Source: Oscillospiraceae bacterium (GTDB lineage: Bacteria > Bacillota > Clostridia > Saccharofermentanales > Saccharofermentanaceae). Taken from it: a stretch of 64,000 nucleotides of DNA. The notes beneath the pieces are model-generated. The model did no database searches and was not told the DNA's origin. It saw only the letters and a program-made list of their open reading frames with translations. How positions within the stretch are numbered: the first letter of the stretch is position 1; each line of letters begins with the position of its first letter. A program made the translations under genes and the position numbers. Below, in pieces: positions 37,464-45,527 of this stretch. The DNA lies in NCBI GenBank assembly GCA_900176545.1, contig FWXP01000001.1, positions 682,001 through 746,000 of the forward strand, in the 5' to 3' direction.

Positions 37464-37787
37464 TTAGAAATACAAAGGCCACATCAGATCGTCGGCGCTT
37501 CCGGAACTTGACCATACACACTCCCAGCTGGTCAGCTTCCAGTTACCGTCATGGCATTTAAACTCCAACACACAAGTCGTCACGCCCTTCTCGACATAAA
37601 CACATCTGGCATGAGATCCGTCATAGTCCAGCACCTTACAATAGTCCGAGCCTATCATGTGTGTTTGCGTATAAAGATCTTCGAACTGAAAGCCATACCT
37701 GGCAGTCAGGTATTCAGCCTTCAGGTAAGGAAATGATATCAATATAACGATCAGAGCCGCGATCACGGCCAATATCTTCTTTACCAT
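37464..37787 (-). CDS. Small exported or membrane-anchored protein
   Basis: 107 residues. An N-terminal hydrophobic helix (~4-22) acts as a signal or anchor. The outer part has Cys at three or four positions (SDYCKVLDY, RCVYVEKGVTTCVLEFKC), Trp-rich SWECVWSSSG and a short hydrophobic end. AAGGAG stands eight bases before the ATG. No family recognised. Its stop abuts that of birA, so the two genes converge without a spacer. Confidence 0.7.
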   Translation of the reverse strand: MVKKILAVIAALIVILISFPYLKAEYLTARYGFQFEDLYTQTHMIGSDYCKVLDYDGSHARCVYVEKGVTTCVLEFKCHDGNWKLTSWECVWSSSGSADDLMWPLYF

Positions 37788-37826
37788 CTTATATCTCCTT
37801 AGATCTTTTCCAATCCAAGTATACCA

Positions 37827-38492
37827 CTATACACAGATCAGGTCCTTTATCCTGTTGTACTTGGATTCCCCTATCCCGCTGACATTCATTATATCCTGTG
37901 TACTCGTAAACGGCGTCTCTTCCCTATATGCTATTATCGCATCTGCGGTAGACTCTCCGATCCCGGGCAACGTCATGAGTTCTTCCCGGCTTGCGGTATT
38001 AATGTTAATAAGTCCCGAAACTTCTTCATATGTCTGCTCAGTTGTTGGCGTTCCCCAGATATATCCGCTGTCATTAGTCCTGATTATCAGAGGATCTCCC
38101 GAATACCCGTTTTGAAGTTCATCACGCGTAGGGATATAGACGGAGATATTAGCATCGAGCTCATACACAAGATTGATCCTTTCCGCGGGAGCATCTTCAG
38201 TAAGCCCGCCCGCCAGGAGAACGGCATCGTTAAGGATAGAGCCGCACGGCATAGTAAAGACTCCGGGGGAATTTACCGCTCCGCAGATATATACCTGACA
38301 TGTCCTATCTTCAGTGACCGTAGTCTCATCAATTAGCACGGTCTCTTCTGAAGCAACAGTCCCTGAAGACTTTATCACCATTCCTGACGATTGGCGGTTC
38401 AGGATACATTTATATACGATGCTGACGGCAACCAGGAGCATAAACGCTACAGGATATACTACCGTCTTCTTTATCTGTCTTTTCTTTCCCAT
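37827..38492 (-). CDS. comEA: ComEA-type competence DNA-binding protein
   Basis: 221 residues from the ATG at 38492 (MGKKRQ), with GGAGG eight bases upstream; longer frames lack a site. It has one N-terminal helix (~10-28), a linker, an SLBB domain (~65-135: VYICGAVNSPGVFTMP, LNDAVLLAGGLTEDA), then a double helix-hairpin-helix (~155-221: GLININTASREELMTLPGIG, IMNVSGIGESKYNRI). ComEA binds incoming double-stranded DNA at the cell surface. No comEB, comEC or pilus genes are in the window, so uptake genes would be elsewhere. Monocistronic, downstream of the rsfS terminator. Confidence 0.93.
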   Translation of the reverse strand: MGKKRQIKKTVVYPVAFMLLVAVSIVYKCILNRQSSGMVIKSSGTVASEETVLIDETTVTEDRTCQVYICGAVNSPGVFTMPCGSILNDAVLLAGGLTEDAPAERINLVYELDANISVYIPTRDELQNGYSGDPLIIRTNDSGYIWGTPTTEQTYEEVSGLININTASREELMTLPGIGESTADAIIAYREETPFTSTQDIMNVSGIGESKYNRIKDLICV

Positions 38493-38605
38493 CTTGATAG
38501 CCTCCATTCCTAATAGAGTAACTTCATAACGAGAAAAATACTTGCGACAAAATTCGACAATCGCCGACAAATTTCGACAACGAGTACGATTAATGGGGCT
38601 CTCAA

Positions 38606-38635
38606 CAAAAAACGCCCGGAGGATCCTCCGAGCGT
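38606..38635 (-). terminator. Terminator after rsfS
   Basis: Minus-strand hairpin around the palindrome CGGAGGATCCTCCG with flanking ACGC/GCGT pairs, then a run of T. It ends the long purE-to-rsfS run. Confidence 0.88.
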
Positions 38636-38658
38636 CTCGTATATTCATATTGATCGGA

Positions 38659-38997
38659 TCAAGCTTCTGCCTTCTTTGTAGACCAGAGCTTCTCCAAGTT
38701 GTAATTAGCTCTCTCTTCGGGATGGAATACATGAACGACTACGTCCTTATAGTCCATGAGCATCCACCTGTCACCGCTTCTGCCCTCGATATGGTCGGGA
38801 TAGAGACCGAACTCCTTCTTAAGTACGAACTCGACTTCGTCTGTCAGAGCCTTGATCTGGGTAGTGGAATTACCGCTGGCGATAACAAAATAATCAGCAA
38901 GCGTTGTCTTATCCATTACGTCAATGACTTCGATATCGACACCCTTCTTGCTGTCCAAAGCTTCTACTATCTTGTCTGCGAGTTCCTTACTTGTCAT
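38659..38997 (-). CDS. rsfS: Ribosome silencing factor RsfS
   Basis: 112 residues from the ATG at 38997 (MTSKELADKI), nine bases after AAGGAG; the frame continues upstream into the intergenic region without a start signal. Family features are VIDVMDKTTLADYFVIASG near residue 30, the central GRSGDRWMLMDYKDVVVHVF and FHPEERANYNLEKLW. RsfS binds uL14 on the 50S subunit and blocks joining in starved cells. In most Firmicutes rsfS follows nadD-yqeK; here a reverse transcriptase lies between. A TGTTACAAT box upstream could give it its own promoter. Confidence 0.95.
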   Translation of the reverse strand: MTSKELADKIVEALDSKKGVDIEVIDVMDKTTLADYFVIASGNSTTQIKALTDEVEFVLKKEFGLYPDHIEGRSGDRWMLMDYKDVVVHVFHPEERANYNLEKLWSTKKAEA

Positions 38998-39043
38998 TAA
39001 GTATGTCTCCTTAAGTTTTTTTCTTATTGTAACACAAGTAAAT

Positions 39044-40261
39044 TCAAGTTGCCTGATTCTCTTTGCCGAACTTATGGTATTCGTTGACAAGGCACCTGTA
39101 GCCCAATCCCTTCATATCTTCGTACCTGACATTGAACCTTGCCTTTGTATGCCTTCCGCTTACTATGAAACGTATGCACTCCTGAGCATAGTGATCTATT
39201 TCTTTAAGGCTTTTATCCGTATTTATGACAGGAAAATACCAATAGCTCCAGGTAAGGTCATGGTCATCCGAAGTCTCCAGGAGCTTCCTGTTAAAGATAC
39301 GTATAAAGGCCTTGGCGGCATTCTTTGTATCGACATCATTACGTGCCGCCCATCTTCTTAAGGACCTGGCCTTACGCCTCATCTTGCCCTTTATCTTCTT
39401 TACGGAAGCAGGGGCGATATCGACGATACCTCCCTCATAGGAGATCCCCAGGAATGTCCACTTAGAACCCGGAGTCGTATACTCTTCCTTATCGCAATTT
39501 ATGGTAAGCCCCTTTCTATAAAGCTCATCCTTGATGTACTTTATATGTTCCTGAAGCTCTTCTTCTGTTCCTGCAAAAACGATAATGTCGTCGGAGTATC
39601 TTGCGTATGTTATGCCCTGTTGCTCGAAATGCTCATCCATCTGCTTTAGGTAAAGATTTGCAAAAAAAGACGATAACGGGATACCGGCCATTATGCCTTT
39701 CTTCTCTGATATGAGCTTCTCTCCCGCATATACCTGATCTTCCGTAAGGAGCATTTCGCAGAAAACGTATAGCTTCATATCATCACTTAGAACTTTCTTT
39801 AATATCGGCAGGAACCTGTCAATATCGACGGAATTAAAGTAGTTTCTTATGTCCGCTTTATAAGAGAAACACATGTCTATACCGGAAGTATTTCGAAGCC
39901 TTGATATGGCTTCCTTGGCACCGCTTCGCGGACGAAATGAATAGAGGTTATCCGAGAAGATATGATCGTACTTTCGAAGCATCAGATGCGTCAGGAGCTT
40001 CAAGGTCATGGTCTCTTCTCGGGGATATACGTAGACAGTCCTTTTCTTACGGGTACTCATCTTGGAGATGATCTTCCTTCGAGCCTTAGGAAATCTTCCT
40101 TCTCTTATCTCTTCGGCTACACTTTTGTAGTCTTCCCGCTTAACGAAGTCCTCTAACTCTTTAAGGTCAGATTCAGAGATGATACCTTCCTTCTTGAAGG
40201 AAAGATATTTATCCCAAGTCTTTTTGTCTTCTATAAGATCGAAAAGAGATTCGACTTCCAA
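39044..40261 (-). CDS. Reverse transcriptase of unassigned class, inserted in a housekeeping operon
   Basis: 405 residues if started at the TTG at 40261, which has GGAGG five bases upstream. A frame from 40330 would run through a structured RNA element and lacks a site. Fingers/palm motifs: YSFRPRSGAKEAI, SYKADIRNYFNSV (first catalytic Asp ~137), GIMAGIPLSSFFANLYL and ARYSDDIIVFA (YSDD, ~222-225), then TFLGISYE. The ~100-residue C-terminus is basic (KKIKGKMRRKARSLRRWAAR) and ends in RYEDMKGLGYRCLVNEYHKF. It shares features with group II intron enzymes, but no maturase/HNH domain or intron RNA is seen. Retron NAxxH and VTG motifs were not found. It lies between nadD-yqeK and rsfS. Confidence 0.88.
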   Translation of the reverse strand: MEVESLFDLIEDKKTWDKYLSFKKEGIISESDLKELEDFVKREDYKSVAEEIREGRFPKARRKIISKMSTRKKRTVYVYPREETMTLKLLTHLMLRKYDHIFSDNLYSFRPRSGAKEAISRLRNTSGIDMCFSYKADIRNYFNSVDIDRFLPILKKVLSDDMKLYVFCEMLLTEDQVYAGEKLISEKKGIMAGIPLSSFFANLYLKQMDEHFEQQGITYARYSDDIIVFAGTEEELQEHIKYIKDELYRKGLTINCDKEEYTTPGSKWTFLGISYEGGIVDIAPASVKKIKGKMRRKARSLRRWAARNDVDTKNAAKAFIRIFNRKLLETSDDHDLTWSYWYFPVINTDKSLKEIDHYAQECIRFIVSGRHTKARFNVRYEDMKGLGYRCLVNEYHKFGKENQAT

Positions 40262-40277
40262 GATTTCCTCCAAACAA

Positions 40278-40411
40278 AAACAGAAAGAGAAGGAATTAAA
40301 TTCATCCTCCGGATGAATGTACCGGACCATACAGGGTGTCGGCTGTCTGCGAAGCCTTGATAAAGATCCCTGCCCTGCCCTCTGCAGACGCTAAGCGTTC
40401 TCTTTCTGTTT
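40278..40411 (-). ncRNA. Structured element closed by a 14-bp inverted repeat, upstream of the reverse transcriptase
   Basis: A 134-nt segment between the nadD-yqeK stop and the reverse transcriptase ribosome site. Its ends are a perfect 14-bp inverted repeat (40278-40291 and 40398-40411). Inside are an 8-bp hairpin (40300-40307 with 40311-40318), a GTCTGC/GCAGAC stem (40345-40350 with 40384-40389) and a CCGAC/GTCCGG hairpin (40322-40342). It starts 12 bp after the nadD-yqeK stop codon. Position, size and terminal pairing resemble the RNA genes that accompany retrons and some defence reverse transcriptases. Transcription as a separate RNA is not shown. Confidence 0.6.
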
Positions 40412-40422
40412 ATGTACTCTGA

Positions 40423-41652
40423 TTATATACCAAGATCTCTTGCAAGGTCGTTAGTAAGGGGATGATGTTCCCTGTTTTGCTTTCTGAACTTATCTATAAC
40501 GGCCCCCAGGCACAGCTTAACGGCGCCTTCCAGGTCGTATTCGGCAACTTTTCTCATCTCCGATAGATCCGCATATGTCCTTGAAGGTTCGACCTTATCT
40601 GCAAGATATACTATCCTGTCCAGGTCGGGCATATTGCCTCTTCCCGTCGTGTGATAAGTAATGGCATTTAAGATCTCTTCGTCGTCTATACCGAACTTCT
40701 CCTTTGCCATTGTGGCACCTGCAGGAGAATGGAGGAGCTTAAAATCGGTAAAAAGGTCTCCGCACCTCTCTTGTGCCATCCTTCTTTGCTCATCTTCGGG
40801 AAGCTCCTTGGCGCAGTCGTGAAGTTCGCCTGCTATAAGAGCCTTACGCACATCAACTCCGTGTATCAGAGCATAGTGAGCAGATAAAAGGCCGGTGTTA
40901 AGAGTATGAAGAAGCCTCTTTCTTCGAAGGACAGGATAGAGTTCTACGGCATAGTCCAGGAACTTATTTGCAGTATCGTCATCTACCGCTTCCCATACAT
41001 CCTTGAAGTTATAGAGAGCATGTTCCTTTATGAACTCTCTTGCGGTATCCGGGATCTCCTTATCGTCTCCGGTACGCTTGATATCTGAAGAAGATGCTTC
41101 CACACCTTCTATATCGAACTTCAAGATCGGGACTTCGTGTCCGAATACATCATTAAGCCTTATCTTCTCCGCATCGATATCGACACCGTCTCCTGGCCTT
41201 GAAGCTACAAGGAGCGATACCATGCTTATTATCTCATCAGCCTTATACCACTTGTCGAACATAGGAAGGATATCTGAGCCGCAGAGCCAGAAGAATGCAT
41301 GATCCTCCGAAGCTTTATCTTCGTCTATCCCCTCCTTGGAGAGCACCTCCCTGATCTTATCTTTAACTGTCAGGTACTTAAGGGTATTGACCGTATAGCT
41401 TATGCCTTCCATATAGAATTCGACATCACTTACTATGACCCGTGGATCTTTAAGCTCCGTTTCTATCGTCTCCTTTACCATGTAGTAACGGTATGGAGCA
41501 GCACTTAATACCTTGCCTCTCTTGAAGGGATTCCTGACTGTAGGGATCACCATAACAAGATCGACCGCGCCGCTTCTTAAAGCGCCGCGGACGATCGATA
41601 AGTGTCCGTTATGGATAGGATCGAATGATCCGCCGTAAAGACCTATTCTCAT
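40423..41652 (-). CDS. nadD: NadD-YqeK fusion: nicotinate-nucleotide adenylyltransferase plus HD phosphohydrolase
   Basis: 409 residues. Residues ~1-205 are NadD, which makes deamido-NAD from NaMN and ATP: GGSFDPIHNGHL, FFWLCGSDILPMF, and SSSDIKR near the end. Residues ~220-409 are a YqeK-type HD domain (HTLNTGLL, ELHDCAKEL, HSPAGATMAKE, YHTTGRGNM), a family that hydrolyses Ap4A-like dinucleotides. In many Firmicutes these are adjacent separate genes; here they are one frame with no stop. The start overlaps the purD stop by 4 bp (ATGA), so it is joined to the purine run. The structured RNA and reverse transcriptase follow directly. Confidence 0.95.
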   Translation of the reverse strand: MRIGLYGGSFDPIHNGHLSIVRGALRSGAVDLVMVIPTVRNPFKRGKVLSAAPYRYYMVKETIETELKDPRVIVSDVEFYMEGISYTVNTLKYLTVKDKIREVLSKEGIDEDKASEDHAFFWLCGSDILPMFDKWYKADEIISMVSLLVASRPGDGVDIDAEKIRLNDVFGHEVPILKFDIEGVEASSSDIKRTGDDKEIPDTAREFIKEHALYNFKDVWEAVDDDTANKFLDYAVELYPVLRRKRLLHTLNTGLLSAHYALIHGVDVRKALIAGELHDCAKELPEDEQRRMAQERCGDLFTDFKLLHSPAGATMAKEKFGIDDEEILNAITYHTTGRGNMPDLDRIVYLADKVEPSRTYADLSEMRKVAEYDLEGAVKLCLGAVIDKFRKQNREHHPLTNDLARDLGI

Positions 41653-42929
41653 TTTGCTGCAAGTGCCCTCTTGCCGATATCATGACGGAAATGCTTGCCT
41701 TCGAAGTCGATCTTCTCAACGCCTGCATAAGCCTTATCAAGAGCTGCCTGAAGATCGCCTGCTCTTGCGGTTACACCGATAACACGACCGCCGTTGGTAA
41801 GGAATGTTCCGTTATCATCGAGCTTAGTTCCGGCGTGGTAAACGAAGCAGCCTTCAACCTGACCCTTGTCGTCAAAACCCTCCATGGGGATACCCTTCTT
41901 ATAGCTCTCGGGATAGCCGCCTGATGCCATGATGACACATGCGCATGCACCGTCGTGCCACTTGATCTCAACATCCTTAAGACGGCTGTCGATGATGGCA
42001 TCGAAGATATCGTAAAGGTCAGCATCGAGCATAGGAAGTACTACCTGTGTCTCGGGATCGCCGAAGCGGCAGTTGTACTCGATGACCTTGGGTCCCTTAG
42101 GTGTGATCATAAGACCGAAGTAAAGGCATCCGGCAAACCTTCTGCCTTCCTTGTTCATAGCATTCATCGTAGGAAGGAAGATCTTCTCCATACACTCCTT
42201 AGCTACATCGTCGGTGTAGTAAGGATTGGGTGATACAGTACCCATACCGCCTGTATTAAGGCCTTCGTCGTTATCCTTGGCTCTCTTGTGATCCATGGAA
42301 GAGATCATGGGAACCATCGTCTCGCCGTCAGTAAACGCAAGAACGGATACTTCGGGACCTGTGAGGAATTCCTCGATAACGATACGTGCAGAGCTCTTAC
42401 CGAACTTCAATTCATCGATCATCTCGTGAACTGCAGTAACAGCCTCTTCTTCGTTCTGAGCGATGATAACACCCTTTCCGAGTGCGAGTCCGTCAGCCTT
42501 GATGACCGTAGGATAAGAGTTCTGCTTCTTAAGATACTCGATCGCGGGCTCACTCTCGGTAAATACCTCATAGTAAGCCGTAGGGATATCGTACTTCTTC
42601 ATGAGTTCCTTGGAGAATACCTTGGAACCTTCGATGATAGCAGCATTCGCCTTGGGTCCGAAAGCTCTGAAGCCTGCGGCCTCGATCGCATCTGCCATAC
42701 CGAGCACGAGCGGATCGTCGGGAGCTACTACTACCATATCGGGCTGAAGTTCCTTTGCAAGAGCTACCATACCTTCGATATCCGTAGCACCTACATTGAA
42801 GCACTCGGCAAACTTACTGATACCGCCGTTACCGGGAGCACAGTAGATCTTATCGACCTTGGGGCTCTCGGAGAGCTTCATGATGATAGCGTGTTCTCTT
42901 CCGCCGCCGCCTACTACCAATACTTTCAT
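41649..42929 (-). CDS. purD: Phosphoribosylamine-glycine ligase
   Basis: 426 residues, usual length for GAR synthetase, the second step of purine synthesis. The ATP-grasp layout is clear: N-terminal VLVVGGGGREHAI, FGPKANAAIIEGSK, PTVIKADGLALGKGV, the central GPEVSVLAFTDGETMV and the metal site EYNCRFGDPETQ. The C-terminal domain ends FRHDIGKRALAAK. A GGAGGATCCG-type site precedes the ATG. It lies 17 bp after the AICAR transformylase gene and overlaps nadD-yqeK by 4 bp. Confidence 0.97.
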   Translation of the reverse strand: MKVLVVGGGGREHAIIMKLSESPKVDKIYCAPGNGGISKFAECFNVGATDIEGMVALAKELQPDMVVVAPDDPLVLGMADAIEAAGFRAFGPKANAAIIEGSKVFSKELMKKYDIPTAYYEVFTESEPAIEYLKKQNSYPTVIKADGLALGKGVIIAQNEEEAVTAVHEMIDELKFGKSSARIVIEEFLTGPEVSVLAFTDGETMVPMISSMDHKRAKDNDEGLNTGGMGTVSPNPYYTDDVAKECMEKIFLPTMNAMNKEGRRFAGCLYFGLMITPKGPKVIEYNCRFGDPETQVVLPMLDADLYDIFDAIIDSRLKDVEIKWHDGACACVIMASGGYPESYKKGIPMEGFDDKGQVEGCFVYHAGTKLDDNGTFLTNGGRVIGVTARAGDLQAALDKAYAGVEKIDFEGKHFRHDIGKRALAAK

Positions 42930-42946
42930 TTCGGATCCTCCGTATA

Positions 42947-44128
42947 TTAATGATGGAAAAGTCTGATGCCTGTGAATGCCATTGCCATGTCGTACTTATT
43001 GCAAGTCATGATGACATGATCGTCACGGATGGATCCGCCGGGCTCAGCGATATACTTAACGCCGCTCTTTCTTGCTCTCTCGATGTTATCACCGAAGGGG
43101 AAGAATGCATCAGAACCGAGGCATACGTCGAAGTTCTTCTTGAGCCACTCCTTCTTCTCTTCCTCGGTAAGTACTTCGGGCTTAACCTTGAAGAGCTCCT
43201 GCCATCTGCCCTCAGCGAGAACATCGTCATGCTCATCAGATATATATACGTCGATAGTGTTGTCTCTGTCAGGTCTTCTGATGCCGTCTACGAACTGAAG
43301 TCCCATGACCTTGGGATGCTGACGGAGCCACCAGATATCAGCCTTGTTACCTGCAAGTCTTGTGCAGTGGATACGGGACTGCTGTCCTGCACCGATACCG
43401 ATAGCCTGACCGTCCTTTACGTAGCAGACGGAGTTGGACTGTGTGTACTTCAAAGTGATAAGAGAGATAAGAAGGTCGATCTTCTTGTCCTCAGGGATCT
43501 CCTTATTATCTGTAACGATATTTGTAAGAAGGTCCTTATTGATATCGAGTTCGTTTCTTCCCTGCTCGAAAGTAACACCGTATACCTGCTTTGTCTCAAT
43601 GGGAGCAGGTACATAGTTCTCGTCGATCTTGATGACGTTATATGTACCCTTACGCTTTGTCTTTAAGATCTCGAGAGCCTCGTCTGTGTAGCCGGGAGCG
43701 ATGATTCCGTCGGATACTTCTCTTGCGAGCATTGTAGCCGTGATAGCATCACATGTATCGGAAAGAGCTACGAAGTCACCGTAGGAAGACATTCTGTCTG
43801 CGCCTCTTGCTCTTGCATATGCGCAAGCGATGGGAGAGAGCTCGCCAAGATCATCTACGAAGTAGATCTTAGCCTCTGTCTCGGAGAGGGGCTTACCTAC
43901 AGCAGCACCTGCGGGAGATACGTGCTTGAATGATGTAGCGGAAGGAAGACCTGTTGCCTTCTTGAGCTCCTTAACGAGCTGCCATCCGTTAAATGCGTCG
44001 AGGAGATTGATATAACCGGGCTTACCGTTCAATACTTCGATGGGAAGGTCCTTGCCGTCCTCCATGAAGATCCTCGAGGGCTTCTGATTGGGGTTACAAC
44101 CGTACTTGAGCTGCATTTCGTTAGACAT
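42947..44128 (-). CDS. purH: AICAR transformylase (stand-alone, without IMP cyclohydrolase)
   Basis: 393 residues corresponding to the C-terminal formyltransferase part of PurH: LKYGCNPNQKP at the start, SATSFKHVSPAGAAVG, YVKDGQAIGIGAGQQSRIHC and SDAFFPFGDNIERA near the end. It transfers formyl from 10-formyl-THF to AICAR, giving FAICAR. The N-terminal MGS-like IMP cyclohydrolase domain of ordinary PurH is absent. A PurO-like cyclohydrolase is encoded 14 bp upstream and can supply the last step. The gene symbol is used loosely, as only the transformylase half is present. Confidence 0.92.
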   Translation of the reverse strand: MSNEMQLKYGCNPNQKPSRIFMEDGKDLPIEVLNGKPGYINLLDAFNGWQLVKELKKATGLPSATSFKHVSPAGAAVGKPLSETEAKIYFVDDLGELSPIACAYARARGADRMSSYGDFVALSDTCDAITATMLAREVSDGIIAPGYTDEALEILKTKRKGTYNVIKIDENYVPAPIETKQVYGVTFEQGRNELDINKDLLTNIVTDNKEIPEDKKIDLLISLITLKYTQSNSVCYVKDGQAIGIGAGQQSRIHCTRLAGNKADIWWLRQHPKVMGLQFVDGIRRPDRDNTIDVYISDEHDDVLAEGRWQELFKVKPEVLTEEEKKEWLKKNFDVCLGSDAFFPFGDNIERARKSGVKYIAEPGGSIRDDHVIMTCNKYDMAMAFTGIRLFHH

Positions 44129-44142
44129 TTTTCTTATACTCC

Positions 44143-44865
44143 TTAAATCTTTGTATTCTTGTTTACGATCTTAGTCTCTGCCTCGCCTGTAGCGATGTCG
44201 ATAAATCTTACGAAGAGGGATACCTTATTATCCTCGTTGAGGTTTGTCCAGAGCATGTTGGTGAACTCCTCGATATCGTTCGTATCGATGCCGATCTTCT
44301 CAGGCTCGCCTTCAAAGCTGGGAAGAGGATTGCCGTCACCCATATATGTGTGGATGAACCTTCCGTCGCCTGCAAGAGGATTCTCGTAAGAGAATGTATA
44401 TCTCTGGCAGGACTCGGGGTTACCGTCAGCTGACTTAAGGATAGACATAGCATAGTTGAACGAACCGTTCTCTACATGCATGATGCCGGAGATACGAGGA
44501 GTGAAGTTAGGTGCATCATCCTCGAACTCACGTGTACGAAGAGACATCTCAAATGTCTGCTGCTTATCCATAAGATCGTAGATAGTATCTGTCTGATCAC
44601 CGTTGGTAACGATAGTCTTGTTGCCGAGAACTCTTACGGGAGAGTAGATGATAAGATGGGGATCAGTGAGCTTAGAGGGATCTGCTGCCTCTGTCTTGAT
44701 GCCGTCCTCAGTAGCCGTGAATACACGGTTTCTGGAATTAACGCTCCTGCCCATGATGAAGTAAGCAGTTACTGCCTTCTTACCGTCGGGAGACTTACCG
44801 ATAACGATTCCTCTTCCGGGATAAGCGTTGTTCTTCAAAAGATCTGCGATGTCAAACTTCTGCAT
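44143..44865 (-). CDS. purO: PurO-type IMP cyclohydrolase
   Basis: 240 residues from the ATG at 44865 (MQKFDI), eight bases after GGAGG; an in-frame TTG five codons earlier lies within the ribosome site. The sequence NNAYPGRGIVIGKSPDG, AYFIMGRSVNSRNRVF and YSPVRVLG matches the PF07826 family, first known as the archaeal IMP cyclohydrolase PurO. It closes FAICAR to IMP. Its place directly before the stand-alone transformylase supports this. It replaces the cyclohydrolase domain missing from the neighbouring PurH-like protein. Confidence 0.88.
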   Translation of the reverse strand: MQKFDIADLLKNNAYPGRGIVIGKSPDGKKAVTAYFIMGRSVNSRNRVFTATEDGIKTEAADPSKLTDPHLIIYSPVRVLGNKTIVTNGDQTDTIYDLMDKQQTFEMSLRTREFEDDAPNFTPRISGIMHVENGSFNYAMSILKSADGNPESCQRYTFSYENPLAGDGRFIHTYMGDGNPLPSFEGEPEKIGIDTNDIEEFTNMLWTNLNEDNKVSLFVRFIDIATGEAETKIVNKNTKI

Positions 44866-44883
44866 ATATATGTCCTCCAAAAA

Positions 44884-45507
44884 TTATTCTTTAACATAAG
44901 CGAGATTATTCTCGATAGTTACCTTGCCTTCGGATATGAGCTTGATGGCCTTGGGAAGGATGACCTGCTCACACTCCTTCATTACCCTCTGTTGAAGCAC
45001 CTCGGGAGTATCGTCCCACTTAACGTCTACAGCCTTCTGAAGGATGATGGGACCTTCGTCGTAGCATTCATTTACGAAATGCACCGTAGCGCCGCTTACC
45101 TTAGCTCCTCTTGCAAGTGCTGCTATATGGGGCTTGATACCGTACATTCCCTCTCCGCAGAAAGCGGGGATCAATGCAGGATGGATATTGATTATCCTGT
45201 TGGAGTAAGCGTGTACTACCATGGTGCCGAGAAGTGACAAGTAACCTGCGAGAACGATGAGCTCTGCGCCTGATTCCTGAACCGCATCGAGGACAGCTTC
45301 ATCCCACTTATCTCTTCCGCCGAAGTCCTTAACGGAAAGCACCTTTGAAGGAATACCGTTCTCCTCCGCTCTTGTAAGAGCGTATGCATCCTTGTTGGAG
45401 GATACGACAAGAGAGATCTCGATATCCTTAAGATATCCGCTCTTTATATTGTCTATGATCGCCTGAAGGTTCGTACCGCCTCCGGAGACAAATACTGCTA
45501 TCTTCAT
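44884..45507 (-). CDS. purN: Phosphoribosylglycinamide formyltransferase
   Basis: 207 residues. The N-terminus is IAVFVSGGGTNLQAIID (phosphoribosyl loop). The middle has VLAGYLSLLG and the catalytic NIHPALIPAFCGEGMYG (Asn, His). The end carries SGATVHFVNECYDEGPII with the catalytic Asp. It formylates GAR with 10-formyl-THF. A 20-bp gap separates it from purF upstream and an 18-bp gap from the PurO-like gene downstream. Confidence 0.97.
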   Translation of the reverse strand: MKIAVFVSGGGTNLQAIIDNIKSGYLKDIEISLVVSSNKDAYALTRAEENGIPSKVLSVKDFGGRDKWDEAVLDAVQESGAELIVLAGYLSLLGTMVVHAYSNRIINIHPALIPAFCGEGMYGIKPHIAALARGAKVSGATVHFVNECYDEGPIILQKAVDVKWDDTPEVLQQRVMKECEQVILPKAIKLISEGKVTIENNLAYVKE

Positions 45508-45527
45508 TTCTTTTTTACTCCCGTCAC

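Noticed and set aside
39044-40261. Diversity-generating retroelement
   Set aside because: No template/variable repeat pair and no accessory or target gene was seen nearby. The 69-bp repeat at 52202 is an ordinary identical duplication without adenine-specific changes.
40262-40330. N-terminal extension of the reverse transcriptase from an ATG at 40330
   Set aside because: It has no ribosome site and would translate through the inverted-repeat element, whereas the TTG at 40261 has GGAGG five bases upstream. The choice is not certain.
39044-40411. Canonical retron
   Set aside because: The upstream inverted-repeat RNA fits, but NAxxH and VTG motifs of retron enzymes were not found and FLG is group II-like, so the name was not used as the call.
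39044-40411. Group II intron
   Set aside because: No catalytic domain V-like hairpin or intron boundary was recognised, and the protein lacks a clear endonuclease domain. A degraded intron cannot be fully excluded by eye.
42950-43666. Long rightward frame of 238 codons opposite the AICAR transformylase gene
   Set aside because: It is antisense to a clear purine gene and has no recognisable domain. Long antisense frames are common in such GC-balanced coding sequence.
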